64,000 nt of DNA from Chelonoidis abingdonii. Lineage: Eukaryota > Chordata > Testudines > Testudinidae. Below, piece by piece: positions 31,413-42,445 of the stretch (its first letter is position 1; each line of letters opens with the position of its first letter). Under the pieces are notes generated by a model. That model saw only the letters and a program-made list of their open reading frames with translations, searched no databases and was not told where the DNA came from. The stretch is taken from positions 61,462,814 to 61,526,813 of the forward strand of contig NC_133771.1 in assembly GCF_003597395.2 (NCBI RefSeq). Direction: 5' to 3'. Position numbers and translations under genes: made by a program.

Positions 31413-34263
31413 CAATGTTTGCATACAGGTACCAGTACATTCTGCATCAGCAAAGGAATAGGCCTTCACAAAGGAACAGCCAGATATAAGGTGCCCCATA
31501 AAGGCTCAACCCCACCTTGTGGAACAGAATTATCAGAACAGTTCGTATAAATAATACACATATGCAACAGCTTCAGGCATGTGTAAATTGTCAGATGTGA
31601 TTCTGATTATGTACTACGTTCTAGCTGATAACAATAATCAGATTCTCCTTTGAGCCATGACGAAGGGGCAGCATGGGAGGAATCATGTATGCCTCACTGA
31701 GTCACAATATTTCTTTGCTGCTCCCTTACTGACCCATGCCATCAGTGGATTGTTATCTCCACATGTCCTTCCAGCTACAATGGTCTATGAGTTGGGAGTA
31801 ATGGGAAGGGCCAAGACTCTGTCCATTAGCATTGCCTTGTTTGGAGAGGAGGGGCAAGCAGCCATTTACCCATATGTACCTGGACCTAAGGTCTAGGGGA
31901 GGCCACACAGAGACACACTAGGTGTGTATGGGTGAGTCTTCCTTCCTCTTCTGCCCTTTCACAGGCACAGAACCCAGGCCACTGGCTTCCCCAATCTAAT
32001 TTAAGCAATGAAAGTTGATCTGCATTTTCTCAGCTAAAAGCAGCACAGACAAAGCAGGTCTGACTCTACTCTGACTTGCATTGATTGTACATAGTGTAAC
32101 TTCATTGACTTCGACAGATTTACTCCTGATTGATCCCAGTCTATGTGAGAGGAATCAGGCCCAATTCATCTACACTATACCAGCTAAGGTTATCAACTGC
32201 AGGAGCAATGCTACCAGTTTCATATTCCAGTTTTCAGTGCTTCAGCTGGTGGTTGTAATGGCTGTGTGGCTGGTGTGCAGTAGTTATGTATGTAATAATG
32301 ATGATTGTAATTCTACCACCACAAAGGCATTGGTGGTGATACTGACTTGACAGCAGTTATGCTGGAGAGAGGACAGAAAAGTCAATCTTTTTTGAATGTA
32401 TTATTATTTATCTCTAGGGTGACCAGAAGAAGGTCCTGAAAAGAAGATTTAAGAGTCACCTGACCATAAGCAAAGGAACTACATTACTTCCACAGTGTAC
32501 CTGAGCTGCTACACTCCTCCATCCTGAGAAAAGCAGGCATTTGAAGTTTACTGACAGATATTGCTCCTCACATAATAGAATAATATATTGTGGCTGAGCA
32601 ATCTGCCTGGACATACTAGTATTAGCCATTGGTTTCTTTTTGAGTTTGAGCCAGACTTTATCCCATCCTCATTTGCAGTGCATTCCATTTTCCAGTAATG
32701 GCATTCTAATAAGGTGGAGTGGCTTCATTCCAGTGACAAGGAGATTAACTCACTCTGTTGGGCTCAGCTAACCCGTCCCCACCCCTCTTGCAGGAAGTGT
32801 GGGGGTGGAGGGAAGGAAATATAAGAGCAGGGTCCTGCATCTCAGTTGGAGCCAGACCATAAAGGTGAAAAAAACCCAGGGTCCCTGCCAATCAAACCCA
32901 GGGGAAATTTTCTTCCATCTTCCATTCCCTGTAGGCTTTCTTCTTTTTTTAAATCATCTTTTTGAGATGCTTGTTCATCCAGCTTGGTCTGCAACCCTTC
33001 TCTACACATTTTTCCCCCTTGTTTAGGGTGCAAGCTTCAGATAGTTTCGGGAACTTTCACTTAAAGTAATTCCAAGATTCCTTCACATTCAAGTGCATTG
33101 TGATGACAGACTTTCAATAGTATTTTAATATTTACATTACCAGCTCTATCCAAAATAGAAGGTGAACTGAAGGGGAACAATACAGCATTTTTCCAGGCTT
33201 GATGAAAAGCTGAACACCAATGGAATGACCCAGTGAGAATTAATTTTGACATTAAAAGGTTTGTCTGAGAAAGGAGAAAATTAAAAAGGAAGCGGGGAGT
33301 GATCATTGGAAGGCAAAGTGTAATAAGAGTGAGATGTCTGTAATGCAAGCTGAACTCCAAAAGAAATGACTGCATCACGTCTATTCCTTTTCGTAGCTAG
33401 AAGCAATTCTATGGAATGTACCATATATGGAAGCCATATGTTGTGTAAGCCCAAAGGTGTCTATAGAATGGTTCTGTGTGATTCTCTCAGAAAAAAAATT
33501 TGTAATGATCATTTGTAAATAGCACACTTATCACAGTAGGAAAATAAATTACAGTACATAGGGGGTTCAAAGAGCTAGAGGCAATATTTGCAAATAACTT
33601 GATTTATAAATGTATAGCATGAGAGTTTTGGTATGCTTTTTTTTTAACCAAGAATGGTATATATTGCTTTTAAATGGCTCTTTTGCAAATTATATAAAAG
33701 TAACCAGACACTTTGTAAATATTTAGTGTATTTCATGCAACAAATATCTTCCTTCCAATGCATATGAAAAGCTTTGAGCCATGCAGTTTAGTAGAGAAAA
33801 TATAGATAATTACAACACCATTTATTCAGCAGAAATGTTACCTATCTTTTCCACACATTACAAGACTTGCAGAAACCACATAATGGGCTTCCTTTGCTTT
33901 CTAGCTATTCAGCAGAAATGTGGTCATCTTGCAGAATGCTTTCTAGTCAGTTCTGTTTAGCCATCTGCTTGGGAACTTCCCGTGGAAAGCCATAAGGAGG
34001 TGTAATGGATACCCCCTAATTGCAGAATACTCATCCTTGGACAGTGAAACTACCTTGGAGAAGCATTTTAAACATGTTTAGAAGTTCATCCTCTTCTGAG
34101 CTGTAGTAGCAATAGAAAATCCTGTGCCCTTTAGGAATTTATAACTATAAGGACTGTTAAGATTCCCCTGGCTTCAGATAATACCCCACCTACCCACAAT
34201 CATCATTGCTTGTCAGCAAATAATTGTTCCTATATGTTATGGAAATGTAGTCCATTTTTTGAA
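31413..34263. other. Long stretch without genes
   Basis: No coding exon is recognised. The one structured piece is a fold-back repeat at about 32040-32165 (GTGTAACTTCATTGACTTCG, TTTACTCCTGATTGATCCC, GAGGAATCAGGCCC). A GC-rich patch near 32765-32830 has no motif I know. Confidence 0.45.
32040..32165. repeat. Fold-back amniote repeat
   Basis: GTAACTTCATTGACTTCG and TTTACTCCTGATTGATC occur as diverged inverted partners, ending in AGGAATCAGGCCC. This is the same general class as the other palindromic repeats listed, and it is old. Confidence 0.5.
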
Positions 34264-34268
34264 GTCAC

Positions 34269-36009
34269 TGTGATGAGTTACCCTCAGGGTGCCACTTGGA
34301 ACTCGGTTACCGCTGTACCTGCCTGACCCACCAACCTGGGTTCCCACTCCCCTGTAATGCTCAGGGCCACCCAGAGGGGGGCAAGTGGGGCAATTTGCCC
34401 CAGGCCCTGGGCCCTGCAGGGGCCCACACGAGAGTTTTTCGGGGGCCCTGGAGCAGGGTCCTTCACTTGCTCCGGGGGCCCCAGAAAATTCTCGTGGGGC
34501 CTGAGCCCCCAGAGCTTCTTCCGCTCTGGGTCTTTGGCAGCAATTCGGTGGCAGGGGGGTCCTTCTTCTCCGGTACCCATTGTTGAAGTGCCCCAAACAC
34601 CCATGGCGGGGGGTCCTTCTGCCCCAGGACCCACCGCCAAAGTGCCGGGTCTTCGGCAGTAATTCAGTGGCAGGGGCCCCCCACTGCAGGTCTTCGGGGC
34701 ACTTCGGCAGCGGGTCCCAGAGCAAAAGGACCCCCCACTGCCGAATTACCGCCAAAGTGGGGACCCCCCACCGCTGAGGACCTCAGGCCCCCTGAATCCT
34801 CTGGGCGGCCCTGGGGGCTGTGACAAGCTGCAGACACGCTCCCAGTCTCACATTTTCACCAGTACACAGGTATGGACACACCTAGCTGCAGCTACTCCTG
34901 AGATCACCTCTGCATGGGAAGGTTTCAGCTAAGGTACCTCCCAGTTCCTAAGACACGCAGCCCCCTCTGGAAGGTAAACCCTAAATTATACCATCTTGCT
35001 CTGCACAGAGATTTGTTCAGCATAAACTCACGAGATTCTTCCGCTCCCTCAGTGTGGAGAATATACACAGTTTTCTGCCTCCAGTTGTGACTTCCACTGC
35101 TTTTAGACAATGCATAAAAAAAGTTTATTAACTACAAAAGATATATTTTAAATGATTAAAGCAACTTAAGCAAATGGATCAAAGCGGGTTACTGAGCAAA
35201 TAAAGCAAAACACACAAACTAAGATTAATATACTAAAGAAATTGGATATGTGTAGCAAATTCTCACACTAAATGTTGTTTTAGGCAGATTGCAGATATTC
35301 TTGAAGGCAAGCTGCACTTACTTGCAGCTTAAAACTCCAGGTATTCCTTTCACAGGCTAGAAATCCCTCTAGCCAGGGTTCAGCCCTTCTCCCCACAATT
35401 CAGTCCTTGTTTCTCAGGTGTTTCCAAGTTTCCCTTTGGGCAGGGAGACAGTGAAGAAGAACTAAAATGATGTCACACCCCTGCCTTAAATAGCTTTTGC
35501 ATATGGTGGGAACCCTTTGTCTCCAACTTTAGTTCTCGCGCCTTTCAGTGGAAAAACACTGGTATTCTATGATGGAGTCCAGTACCAGGTGACTTGGTCA
35601 CATGCCTCTGTAGGGACATAGCAGCCATGACTCAGAGGCTGTTTGTAGTGTCCACGGGAAGACTCCTCTGGAAGGCTCCCTGGTGGAAGACTACCTTTTT
35701 CTAAGGCCTATTTTTCTCCCTAATGGTCGATTGACTTGAATGGTTTCTTCCCAGCCAGCCATCTAGACTGATAGCTTTTTGTCTAGTGGGCGTTCCCCAT
35801 GTGTAAACACAATTTGTAATACAGATACATAGTCAATATTCCTAACTTCAGATATAAAAATGATACATGCATACAAATAGGATAATTCAATAAATTATAA
35901 CCTTTCCAATGATATCTCACATGACCTATCTTGCATAAAGTACATTATAATTATGTCATAATTATATCATAATAATATTACTATGAAGAATATGAGGCAT
36001 AATGCCACA
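34269..36009. mobile_element. LTR-like element interrupted by a hAT insertion
   Basis: It starts TGTGATGAGTTACC and ends AATGCCACA. It is flanked by GTCAC (34264-34268) and CTCAC (36010-36014), a 5-bp duplication with one mismatch. On the minus strand TATTTAAGG (about 35487) and, about 350 bp further on, AATAAAC (about 35128) would be promoter and poly(A) signal, so the transcribed strand may be minus. No protein genes are present. A 452-bp hAT element at 34362-34813 splits it. Confidence 0.55.
34362..34813. mobile_element. Non-autonomous GC-rich hAT element
   Basis: It begins CAGGGCCACCCAGAGG and ends TCTGGGCGGCCCTG, matching the ends of 13498-13802. Internal units of the type GGTCCTTC...GGGTCTTCGG are repeated. 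The flanks GTAATGCT and GGGGCTGT do not form a duplication, so the target may have rearranged. The open frames of 96-172 residues on both strands are products of GC-rich sequence, not genes. Confidence 0.85.
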
Positions 36010-36014
36010 CTCAC

Positions 36015-36397
36015 AATGATAGATGCACACAGGCATGAGCACGTGCACCAGAGATGTGTATAGATGGGCAGGATGCTAATCATTGTAAGCACCATCTCTT
36101 CTTCAGATTGTTTTTTCTTTATCACGTTTCTCCATTTACACCAGATTGTTCATGCATATTTATGAGCTGATGTAGAATACTTTGGGAAAGGAAGCCAAGA
36201 GGTTTGTGTAGTACCCACCACAGATTTACAGAGAACTGAAATGGAAATAAATAGTCAGATAAAGAGACAGGTTATACTAGCTTGTGCACAGGGGACTTTA
36301 TTAAGAACACGTCCTGTCAAAACATAAGTGAATGAAAAGTAATGGATGCTGGCACTCAGTTTAAGGGCAAACTACAGCAGGCAAACGTTGATGGCAT
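36015..36397. other. No gene recognised
   Basis: Sequence between the LTR-like element and the 252-bp repeat. No landmark seen. Confidence 0.4.
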
Positions 36398-36687
36398 CGA
36401 ACAGCGGAGGCTAACAGAGGGAGTTTGCCTGGGATCTGTCCAAGAGGAGGTACGCTAAGTGCTGCATTAGGGGGGCTGTTGGTGAGTATCTGAGTGTCTG
36501 TTGCAGGGACAGTTTTCCCCGTTTGTCAGTTGGACCATATGCTTAATTGTTTGTTTGAAAAGTGTGAATTGGGAGCACTTTGTTCCAGGTGGGCCTTGAG
36601 AGGGCCTGACTTTTATAAAAAGGCAGTCAGCAATGAACCAGCTGAGCGGTGAACAGCAGAGGCTAACAGAGGGAGTTTGCCTGGGAG
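36398..36687 (+). repeat. 252-bp tandem unit, one full and one partial copy
   Basis: GAACAGCGGAGGCTAACAGA and GGGAGTTTGCCTGGGA at 36399-36433 recur at 36651-36685 with one or two changes, giving a 252-bp period. Just before the second copy lies TTTTATAAAAAGGCAG, a TATA-like motif. The block directly precedes CR1 coding sequence, so it could be the 5' promoter monomers of that LINE or an unrelated repeat next to it. Confidence 0.7.
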
Positions 36688-37048
36688 TTCGCCCGGGGAG
36701 AGCGCACTGAGGCTTTCATCTTTAATCACTCTGATCTGCTGGGAGAGCAATACAGCGGTGCACATAAAATCCAGGAAGTTTTTGGAATGTGTATGGGACA
36801 ATTTCCTGGTGCAAGTGCTGGAGGAACCAACTAGGGGAAGAGCTCTTCTTGACCTGCTGCTCACAAACCGGGAAGAATTAGTAGGGGAGGCAAAAGTGGA
36901 TGGGAACTTGGGAGGCAGTGACCATGAGATGGTCAAGTTCAGGATCCTGACACAAGGAAGAAAGGAGAGCAGCAGAATATGGACCCTAGACTTTCCAGAA
37001 AAATCAGACTTTGACTCCCCAGGAACTGATGGGCAGAATCCCCGGTGA
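36677..37048 (+). pseudogene. CR1 endonuclease C-terminal fragment
   Basis: This 123-residue frame contains the APE-type endonuclease landmark GGSDHEMV, where the His is catalytic in the family, preceded by [20 protein letters not shown]. The N-terminal half of the nuclease is absent and the frame ends before the reverse transcriptase, so it is a relic. Confidence 0.8.
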
Positions 37049-39235
37049 GAATAACATGAGGGGCAAAAGGAGTCCAGATGAGCTGGCTGTATTTTAAAGA
37101 AATCCTTATTGAGATTGAGGAACAAACCATTCTTTGATGTGAGAAGAATAGATAAATATGGCAGCTACCAAGCTTGGCTAATACGTGAAATCCTTGATGA
37201 TTTCTAAATCAAAAAAGAAGCTTCCAAGAAGTGGAAAATTGGACAAAATGACCAGGGAGGAGTATAAAATATTGCTAGGCATGCAGGAAGGCCAAACATA
37301 TCTTGTTAGTTGCAGCTAGCAAGAGATTTAGAAGTAAACAAGAAGGGTTTCTTCAAGGTAATGTTAGCAAACAAGAAGAAATCAGTCAAGCGAATAGTTG
37401 GGCCCTTACTAAGTGAGGGAGGCATCCTCAGTGACAGAGAATTGTTGGGAAAAAGCTAAAGTACTCAATGTTACTTTTTTGCTTCTGTCTTCCATGAATA
37501 AGGTCAGCTCCCAGCGCTGTTCGCACTGGGCAGCACAGCGTGGGGAGGAGGTGACCAGCACCTCTGTGGAGAGAAGTTGGTTCAGGTGCTATTAGAAAAG
37601 GCTGGACCGAGGCAGCAAGTCCAATGGGGCGGATGCGTTGCATCTGAGGGTGCTAAAGCTGTTACGGATGTGATTGCAGAGCCATTGGGCACATTACCTT
37701 TGAAAACTCATGGCGATCAGGGGAGGTCCCGCTGACTGGAAAAAGCCTAATGTAGGTCCATACTTTAAAAAGGACAGAAGAGGATCCGGGGAAACTACGG
37801 CCATCCAACGGGAGCTTCCACCTCAGTCCTGCGGGAAATCATGGAGCAGGTCCTCAAGGATCAAATTTTGAGAAGCACTTAAGGAGAGGAAAGTGAATAA
37901 GGAGCAGTCAGCATGGATCACCAAAGGGCAAGTCAGGCCGGACAACTGATTGCCTTCTGTGAGGAAATAACTGGGTCCGTGGAGAGGGGAAAACAAGTGA
38001 TGTGTTATTCCTTGATTTAGCAGTAACATACAGTGCTTCCACAGTATCCCTGCCAGCAAAGTTAGAGAAGGTATCCGTGCTAAGCGGATGAATGAAGCTA
38101 TAGAAGGGAATAGAAGCCGGCTTGATTGTCGCAGCTCACTGGCGGTGATCAGTGCTCGCATGTCTAGCATTGAGCAGACGCCAGATATCTGCTAAGACAG
38201 ATGACCTGCCGGACCAAAGGTCCAGTTTCCGGGGCCAGTTTGTTCATTAATCATCTTCATTTATATGATCTAGAGATGGCATGGATGCCTGTCATAAGTT
38301 TGCGCAGATGACACTAACGGGAAATGGTAGATAGCTGGAGGGTAGGGATAGGGATAGTCAGAGGACCGTAGACTAATTTTTATTAGAGAGATTGGGGCGC
38401 AAAAAGAAACCTGATTGAGTTCAACCAAGGACGGGAGGAGAGTTCTTCACTTAGGACGAGAGGGAAATCCGCCACATGCGGCTACAGACTAGGGACGAAT
38501 GGCTAGGAGCAGCAGTTGCAGAAAAGGACTGAGGGTTTACAGTAGATTGAGAAGCTGGATATGAGTCAACAGTTTTCCTTGGTTGTCAAGAAGGCTAAGG
38601 CATTTTTGGGCGATAAGTAGGGCATTGCGCAGCAGATCAAGGGACGTGATCATTCTCCCTTATTCCGAACATTGGTGAGGCCCCATCTGGAGTACTGTGT
38701 GCATTTGGGCCCTAGGCACTACAAGAAGGATGTGGGAGAAAGAATTGAAAGAGTCCAGTGGAGGGCAACAAAAAGATTAGGGGGCTGGAGGACAAGACTA
38801 TGAGAAGAGGCTGAGGGACTGGGATTGTTTATCTGGGCAGAAGAGAAAAGAGCTGAGGGGAGGATTTTGATAGCTCTTTCAGGGGGAGCTACCTGAAAGG
38901 GGTTCCAAGAGGATGGAATCTAGACGTTCTCAAGAGTGTTCGTGGCAGATGACAGAAACAAGGAGTAATGGTCTCAAGTTGCAGTGGGGGAAGTTTCCGA
39001 GTGTGATATGAAAAATCTTTTTCAGTAGGAGGGGTGGTGAAGCCCTGGAATGGGTTACGTAGTCGGGTGGTGAATCTCGTTCCTTAGAGGGTTATTCGCA
39101 AGGTCAGGCTTGACAAAGCCCTGGCTGGATGATGATGTTGAGATTGGTCCTGCCTTTGAGCAGGGGTGTTGGACTGTAGATGACCTCCTGAGGTCCCCTC
39201 CACCCTGATATTCTAGATTTCTTATGTTCTAGAGA
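36700..39235 (+). mobile_element. Decayed CR1 LINE
   Basis: Frame 36677-37048 carries the end of the CR1 endonuclease domain: [17 protein letters not shown] and [14 protein letters not shown]. Then follow degraded reverse transcriptase sequence and the CR1 3' end (GGTCCTGCCTTTGAGCAGGG, GACCTCCTGAGGTCCCCTCC, TGATATTCTAGA). The part from 37640 to 39235 has unusually many single-base indels compared with the other CR1 copies here. No intact frame remains. Confidence 0.88.
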
Positions 39236-40276
39236 CCATCTAAAAGAGTCAAGGAGGCAGATCAAAAGTATGAGACATATGGTGCTGAAAAACTGTCACT
39301 GTTGGCCATAACCTCGACTTCTTCAGTGCTTTTTTTAAGATGAAAAACCTACTCTGCTGGGCCTGTGGCTGAGATCTCGCTTTTTGCTGTACCAGGGCTG
39401 GATTATAGGTCCTGTAAAAGTGAAGGCAAATGTATCATACTTCTCTACTGTGTTATACTCACACAGGTGAGGAGAATTGTTTTGAGTACAGAACTGTCAG
39501 GCAGGATCTCCCATGTTCTGATCCTGTCAGAAGCAAATCTCATACCCTCCCTGCCTTAGTTCCTCGTTTGTGAAACAGGTGATAATAATACTCATTTATG
39601 GAGGGAGGATAGGGCCCCAGGATTCTATTTCTGCTCCTTATGCCTCCATATATTGCTTGCTAAATATTAGTGACTTTACTGAGTCCTCAGTTCTGCTGTG
39701 CTTACCTTCTCCTATCTCACAGCTCTTGACTGACATTTCATTAAGGATCTGGATTTTGCCTCTACGTTCCACAAAAGGATTTCCCTGGGCTCTCTAGTGT
39801 TCCATTCTCTGTCTCCATGTCTGTTTGCTTTTGACCAGGGTTACTTTTGTCAGCAGTGGGTGAGTTCTGTATTTCTTTTGCCCTCATTATTTTCTGTGTA
39901 TAGTGTATATTTTGCTTTGCATTTTAGTCTCCTCTAATGCCTTTGGGGTTCCTCAGGCATGCCTGTAACATTCCTGCATTTCAGAGCCCAGGGAGCCCCC
40001 TTCAGTGGTGGCAGGGAATCAGTGCTCACAGTTGATTAGTCTCTGCCCTATTGAGATCCGGGATTGGGTGGGCGCAAGCCCACCCATGTCTAAAGGTCCT
40101 TCCCCCGCCTAAGTGATTAAACCCAGGACTCAAATGATTCTGGGAGACAACTAATAAAAAAAACAGGGACAGGTGTGAGGTCATAGGGTCATAAGCAGGG
40201 AATCAGAGGGAGACACTGAGCAGAGAACCCTAGAAAGCTACTGCTACTCAAAGATCTCACTGCTACTTAAAGATCT
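39236..40276. other. No gene recognised
   Basis: Contains a possible MIR-like fragment at about 39548-39605 (CCTGCCTTAGTTCCTCGTTT, GTGAAACAGGTGATAATAAT). The rest shows no landmark. Confidence 0.45.
39548..39605 (+). mobile_element. MIR-like SINE core fragment
   Basis: CTGCCTTAGTTCCTCGTTTG and GTGAAACAGGTGATAATAAT resemble the sense-strand centre of MIR. Short and diverged. Confidence 0.5.
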
Positions 40277-40612
40277 CTAGGAAGCCAGCGGATGTGGGCC
40301 AGAGGACCTCTGCCCAGATGCATGATCGAATGGAGGAATAGAAATAGGTCCCGCAGTCGCACAGAGCACCAACCTGTCCAGCATCCTCCTCCTACTTTTA
40401 TAAACGGCCATCTTGGTCAGCACCAGGAGGAGGATGATGAAGAGGTCTTGTGACTTCATGGAGCCACGGATAGAGTGTGTGTAAATCAGGAAGTGTGGGG
40501 AAAAGTGCAGTCAGAACCTTAGGAGAAGGTTCTGAAGGAGCTGGAAAAGGTGCTGCAACCTGGCACACTCCAGGTAGACAAGCGTCAGTGTCTTCCTGAT
40601 GCTGCAGAAGGG
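40277..40612 (-). pseudogene. C-terminal relic of a non-CR1 LINE (Tx1/L1-like)
   Basis: Minus-strand reading from about 40612 gives FCSIRKTLTLVYLECARL, then a TGA, then HFSPHFLIYTHSIRGSM, MKSQDLFIILLLVLTKMAVY and KSRRRMLDRLV. A Cys-x-x-x-Glu/Lys-Thr-Leu...His/Tyr-x-x-Cys knuckle followed by an Ala-x-Tyr-x-Ser-Arg-Arg segment is typical of the C-terminus of Tx1/L1-type LINE ORF2 proteins. One Cys of the knuckle is replaced and a stop interrupts it. The clade assignment is by eye and uncertain. Confidence 0.55.
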
Positions 40613-41269
40613 GCTGGTTAATATCTCAACTGAGCAAGCAGTAGCACAGGCCTCCTAAATGAGGGCTGAGCTGGTAGAGTGAATGGCTCAGTCCTTCTGG
40701 GTAAGGGCTGAGCAAATCAATGGTCTGTAGCTCAGGTCTTCTGGCTGAGGGTTGAGCAAATCAACAATCAGTGGATTAGTATTCTAGAGTAAGGGTTAGC
40801 ACTCATCCAGCCCCTGGTGCGAGGCCAGCGGTAGTGGCACCTGGGTCCATCCTGCTCCACAGAGTCCAAACCCAGGGCCCTAGAAGCAATGGGTGATCCC
40901 ATAACCGGGTGAGGTGAGAACGTGAGGTCACTATCTTACCTCCTGGCAACACAACAGGACCAATGTCTCTATTCCCTGGGCTACTTCCTACTGGCATCTG
41001 GTCAAACTGTTCTGTGGCTGCTGGGGCCTGGGGCCTGGTCTCCTTGTCGAGTGGCCTGCTTACTGCTCCCTCGTTGAGTCTCTTAGTCTCTTGGGGCAAG
41101 GGTTTGCTTTTCCCACAAGCTGGCTCCAGAGGGTCATTGCCCGCCACAGCTGGTCAAGGGCTCTGCTGGTGGTTTGGCTCCCTGGGAAGGATGTCTGGCT
41201 CTTTCCCTCTACACCATGGGGCACAGTCACTTGCTGATTTAAATCAGTGTAAATGGTGAATTCTCTTAA
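40613..41269. other. No gene recognised
   Basis: May be more of the same old LINE or other repeats: CTGAGCAAATCAA recurs near 40710 and 40751 with AGGGYTGAG units. Frames of 98-114 residues on both strands have no domain. Confidence 0.4.
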
Positions 41270-41432
41270 AGTTGAAATCTTTAAACCATGATTTGAGGAC
41301 TTCAGTAACTCAGCCAGAGGTTAGGATTCTATTTCAGGAGTGGGGGAGGTTTTGTGGCCTGTGATGTGCAGGAGGTCAGACTAGATGATCACAATGGTCC
41401 GTTCTGGCCTTAATGTCTATGAGTATGAGTCA
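41270..41432 (+). mobile_element. CR1-type LINE 3'-end fragment
   Basis: ATGATTTGAGGACTTCAGTA, GAGGTCAGACTAGATGATCA and CAATGGTCCGTTCTGGCCTT are the end of a CR1-type LINE on the plus strand. Only about 160 bp remain, as is usual for 5'-truncated copies. Confidence 0.88.
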
Positions 41433-42307
41433 TTGGAAAATAATACATTCCGGTGACTACAGTGAGCTTTGTATCAAGCCTTAATTTCTAACCCAGCCAG
41501 AATCAGGAAGGTTAGAAATAGGATGGCTACATACGCACGCACAGAATACAGGAGTTCTGAATGATATGGATCCACCCATACGTGAGTGATCCCACCCACA
41601 CTAAAATGGTATCTTCTGTGTGTCCATGATGATATCAAACAAAACCCTGTTTTATTTTATATCAGTACTGGGCTAGGACAAAACAAGACTGTCCAGCTTA
41701 AAACCAGCTGAATGGCCTGCCTAATTAGAAAGTTTTCAAGGAACTGATCTCATGAGATTCCCAGTCTGATTACCCAAATAAAGATACTCAGAAAAGTCCA
41801 AGTAAAAAATTAACCACTTTAGAGCTCTCCCTGTGATCTCAGGCCAGAATTCAAGATTCTCACTAGTCATGTGGTTTAAAGTTTCAAACACAGCAGATAA
41901 TTCTGGCATTACAAACAAACTACTCCTTTGCCTCACTCTGCCAATAAAGGATTTCTTGACTTCATTTCCTTGACTCTGCTACTATAATAGTCTTTTGAAA
42001 GTTTACCTTCAATTATAGTATTGCAACAACTTGAATTCTGGCCTGGTGTTAGAGCAACAGCATTCAAGCCATTTTATCTTTCCAAGTGGTTTCATGGACA
42101 ATGACTCATCTGCTATTGCCTACTTAGGTTGTAAGAACCCAAGTCCTATTTCTAGCCCACTTAGTTTTGATTTATATGTGTTTCTTTCTGGCAATATTAT
42201 TCAGATACTTGGTTTTTGAAGGTCAATATTTTAACAAAAAATATTTCACCCACAATTAATTGTGGGCACAAATGATAAATACCCTATCAGAATGTACCCA
42301 TAAACCA
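41433..42307. other. No gene recognised
   Basis: AT-rich, unique-looking sequence without landmarks. Confidence 0.45.
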
Positions 42308-42445
42308 GAGAGACTCATAGATTCATAGGTCAGAAGGGACCAACATGATCATCTAGTCTGACCTCCTGCACAAAGCAGGCCACAGAACCCTACCCATCCA
42401 CTTCTATAACAACCCCTAACCTATGTCTAAATGCTATCACTTGTT
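42308..42445 (-). mobile_element. CR1-type LINE 3'-end fragment
   Basis: On +: GAGACTCATAGATTCATAGG, AGAAGGGACCAACATGATCA and CTAGTCTGACCTCCTGCACA. This is the reverse complement of a CR1-type tail. Confidence 0.88.

Noticed and set aside
34237..34777. Overlapping open frames of 96-172 residues on both strands
   Set aside because: They lie in a GC-rich, repeat-containing hAT element; stop codons are rare there by composition. The residues are Pro/Gly/Arg-rich without any domain.
36613..37125. 170-residue minus-strand frame
   Set aside because: It is antisense to the CR1 endonuclease fragment on the plus strand.
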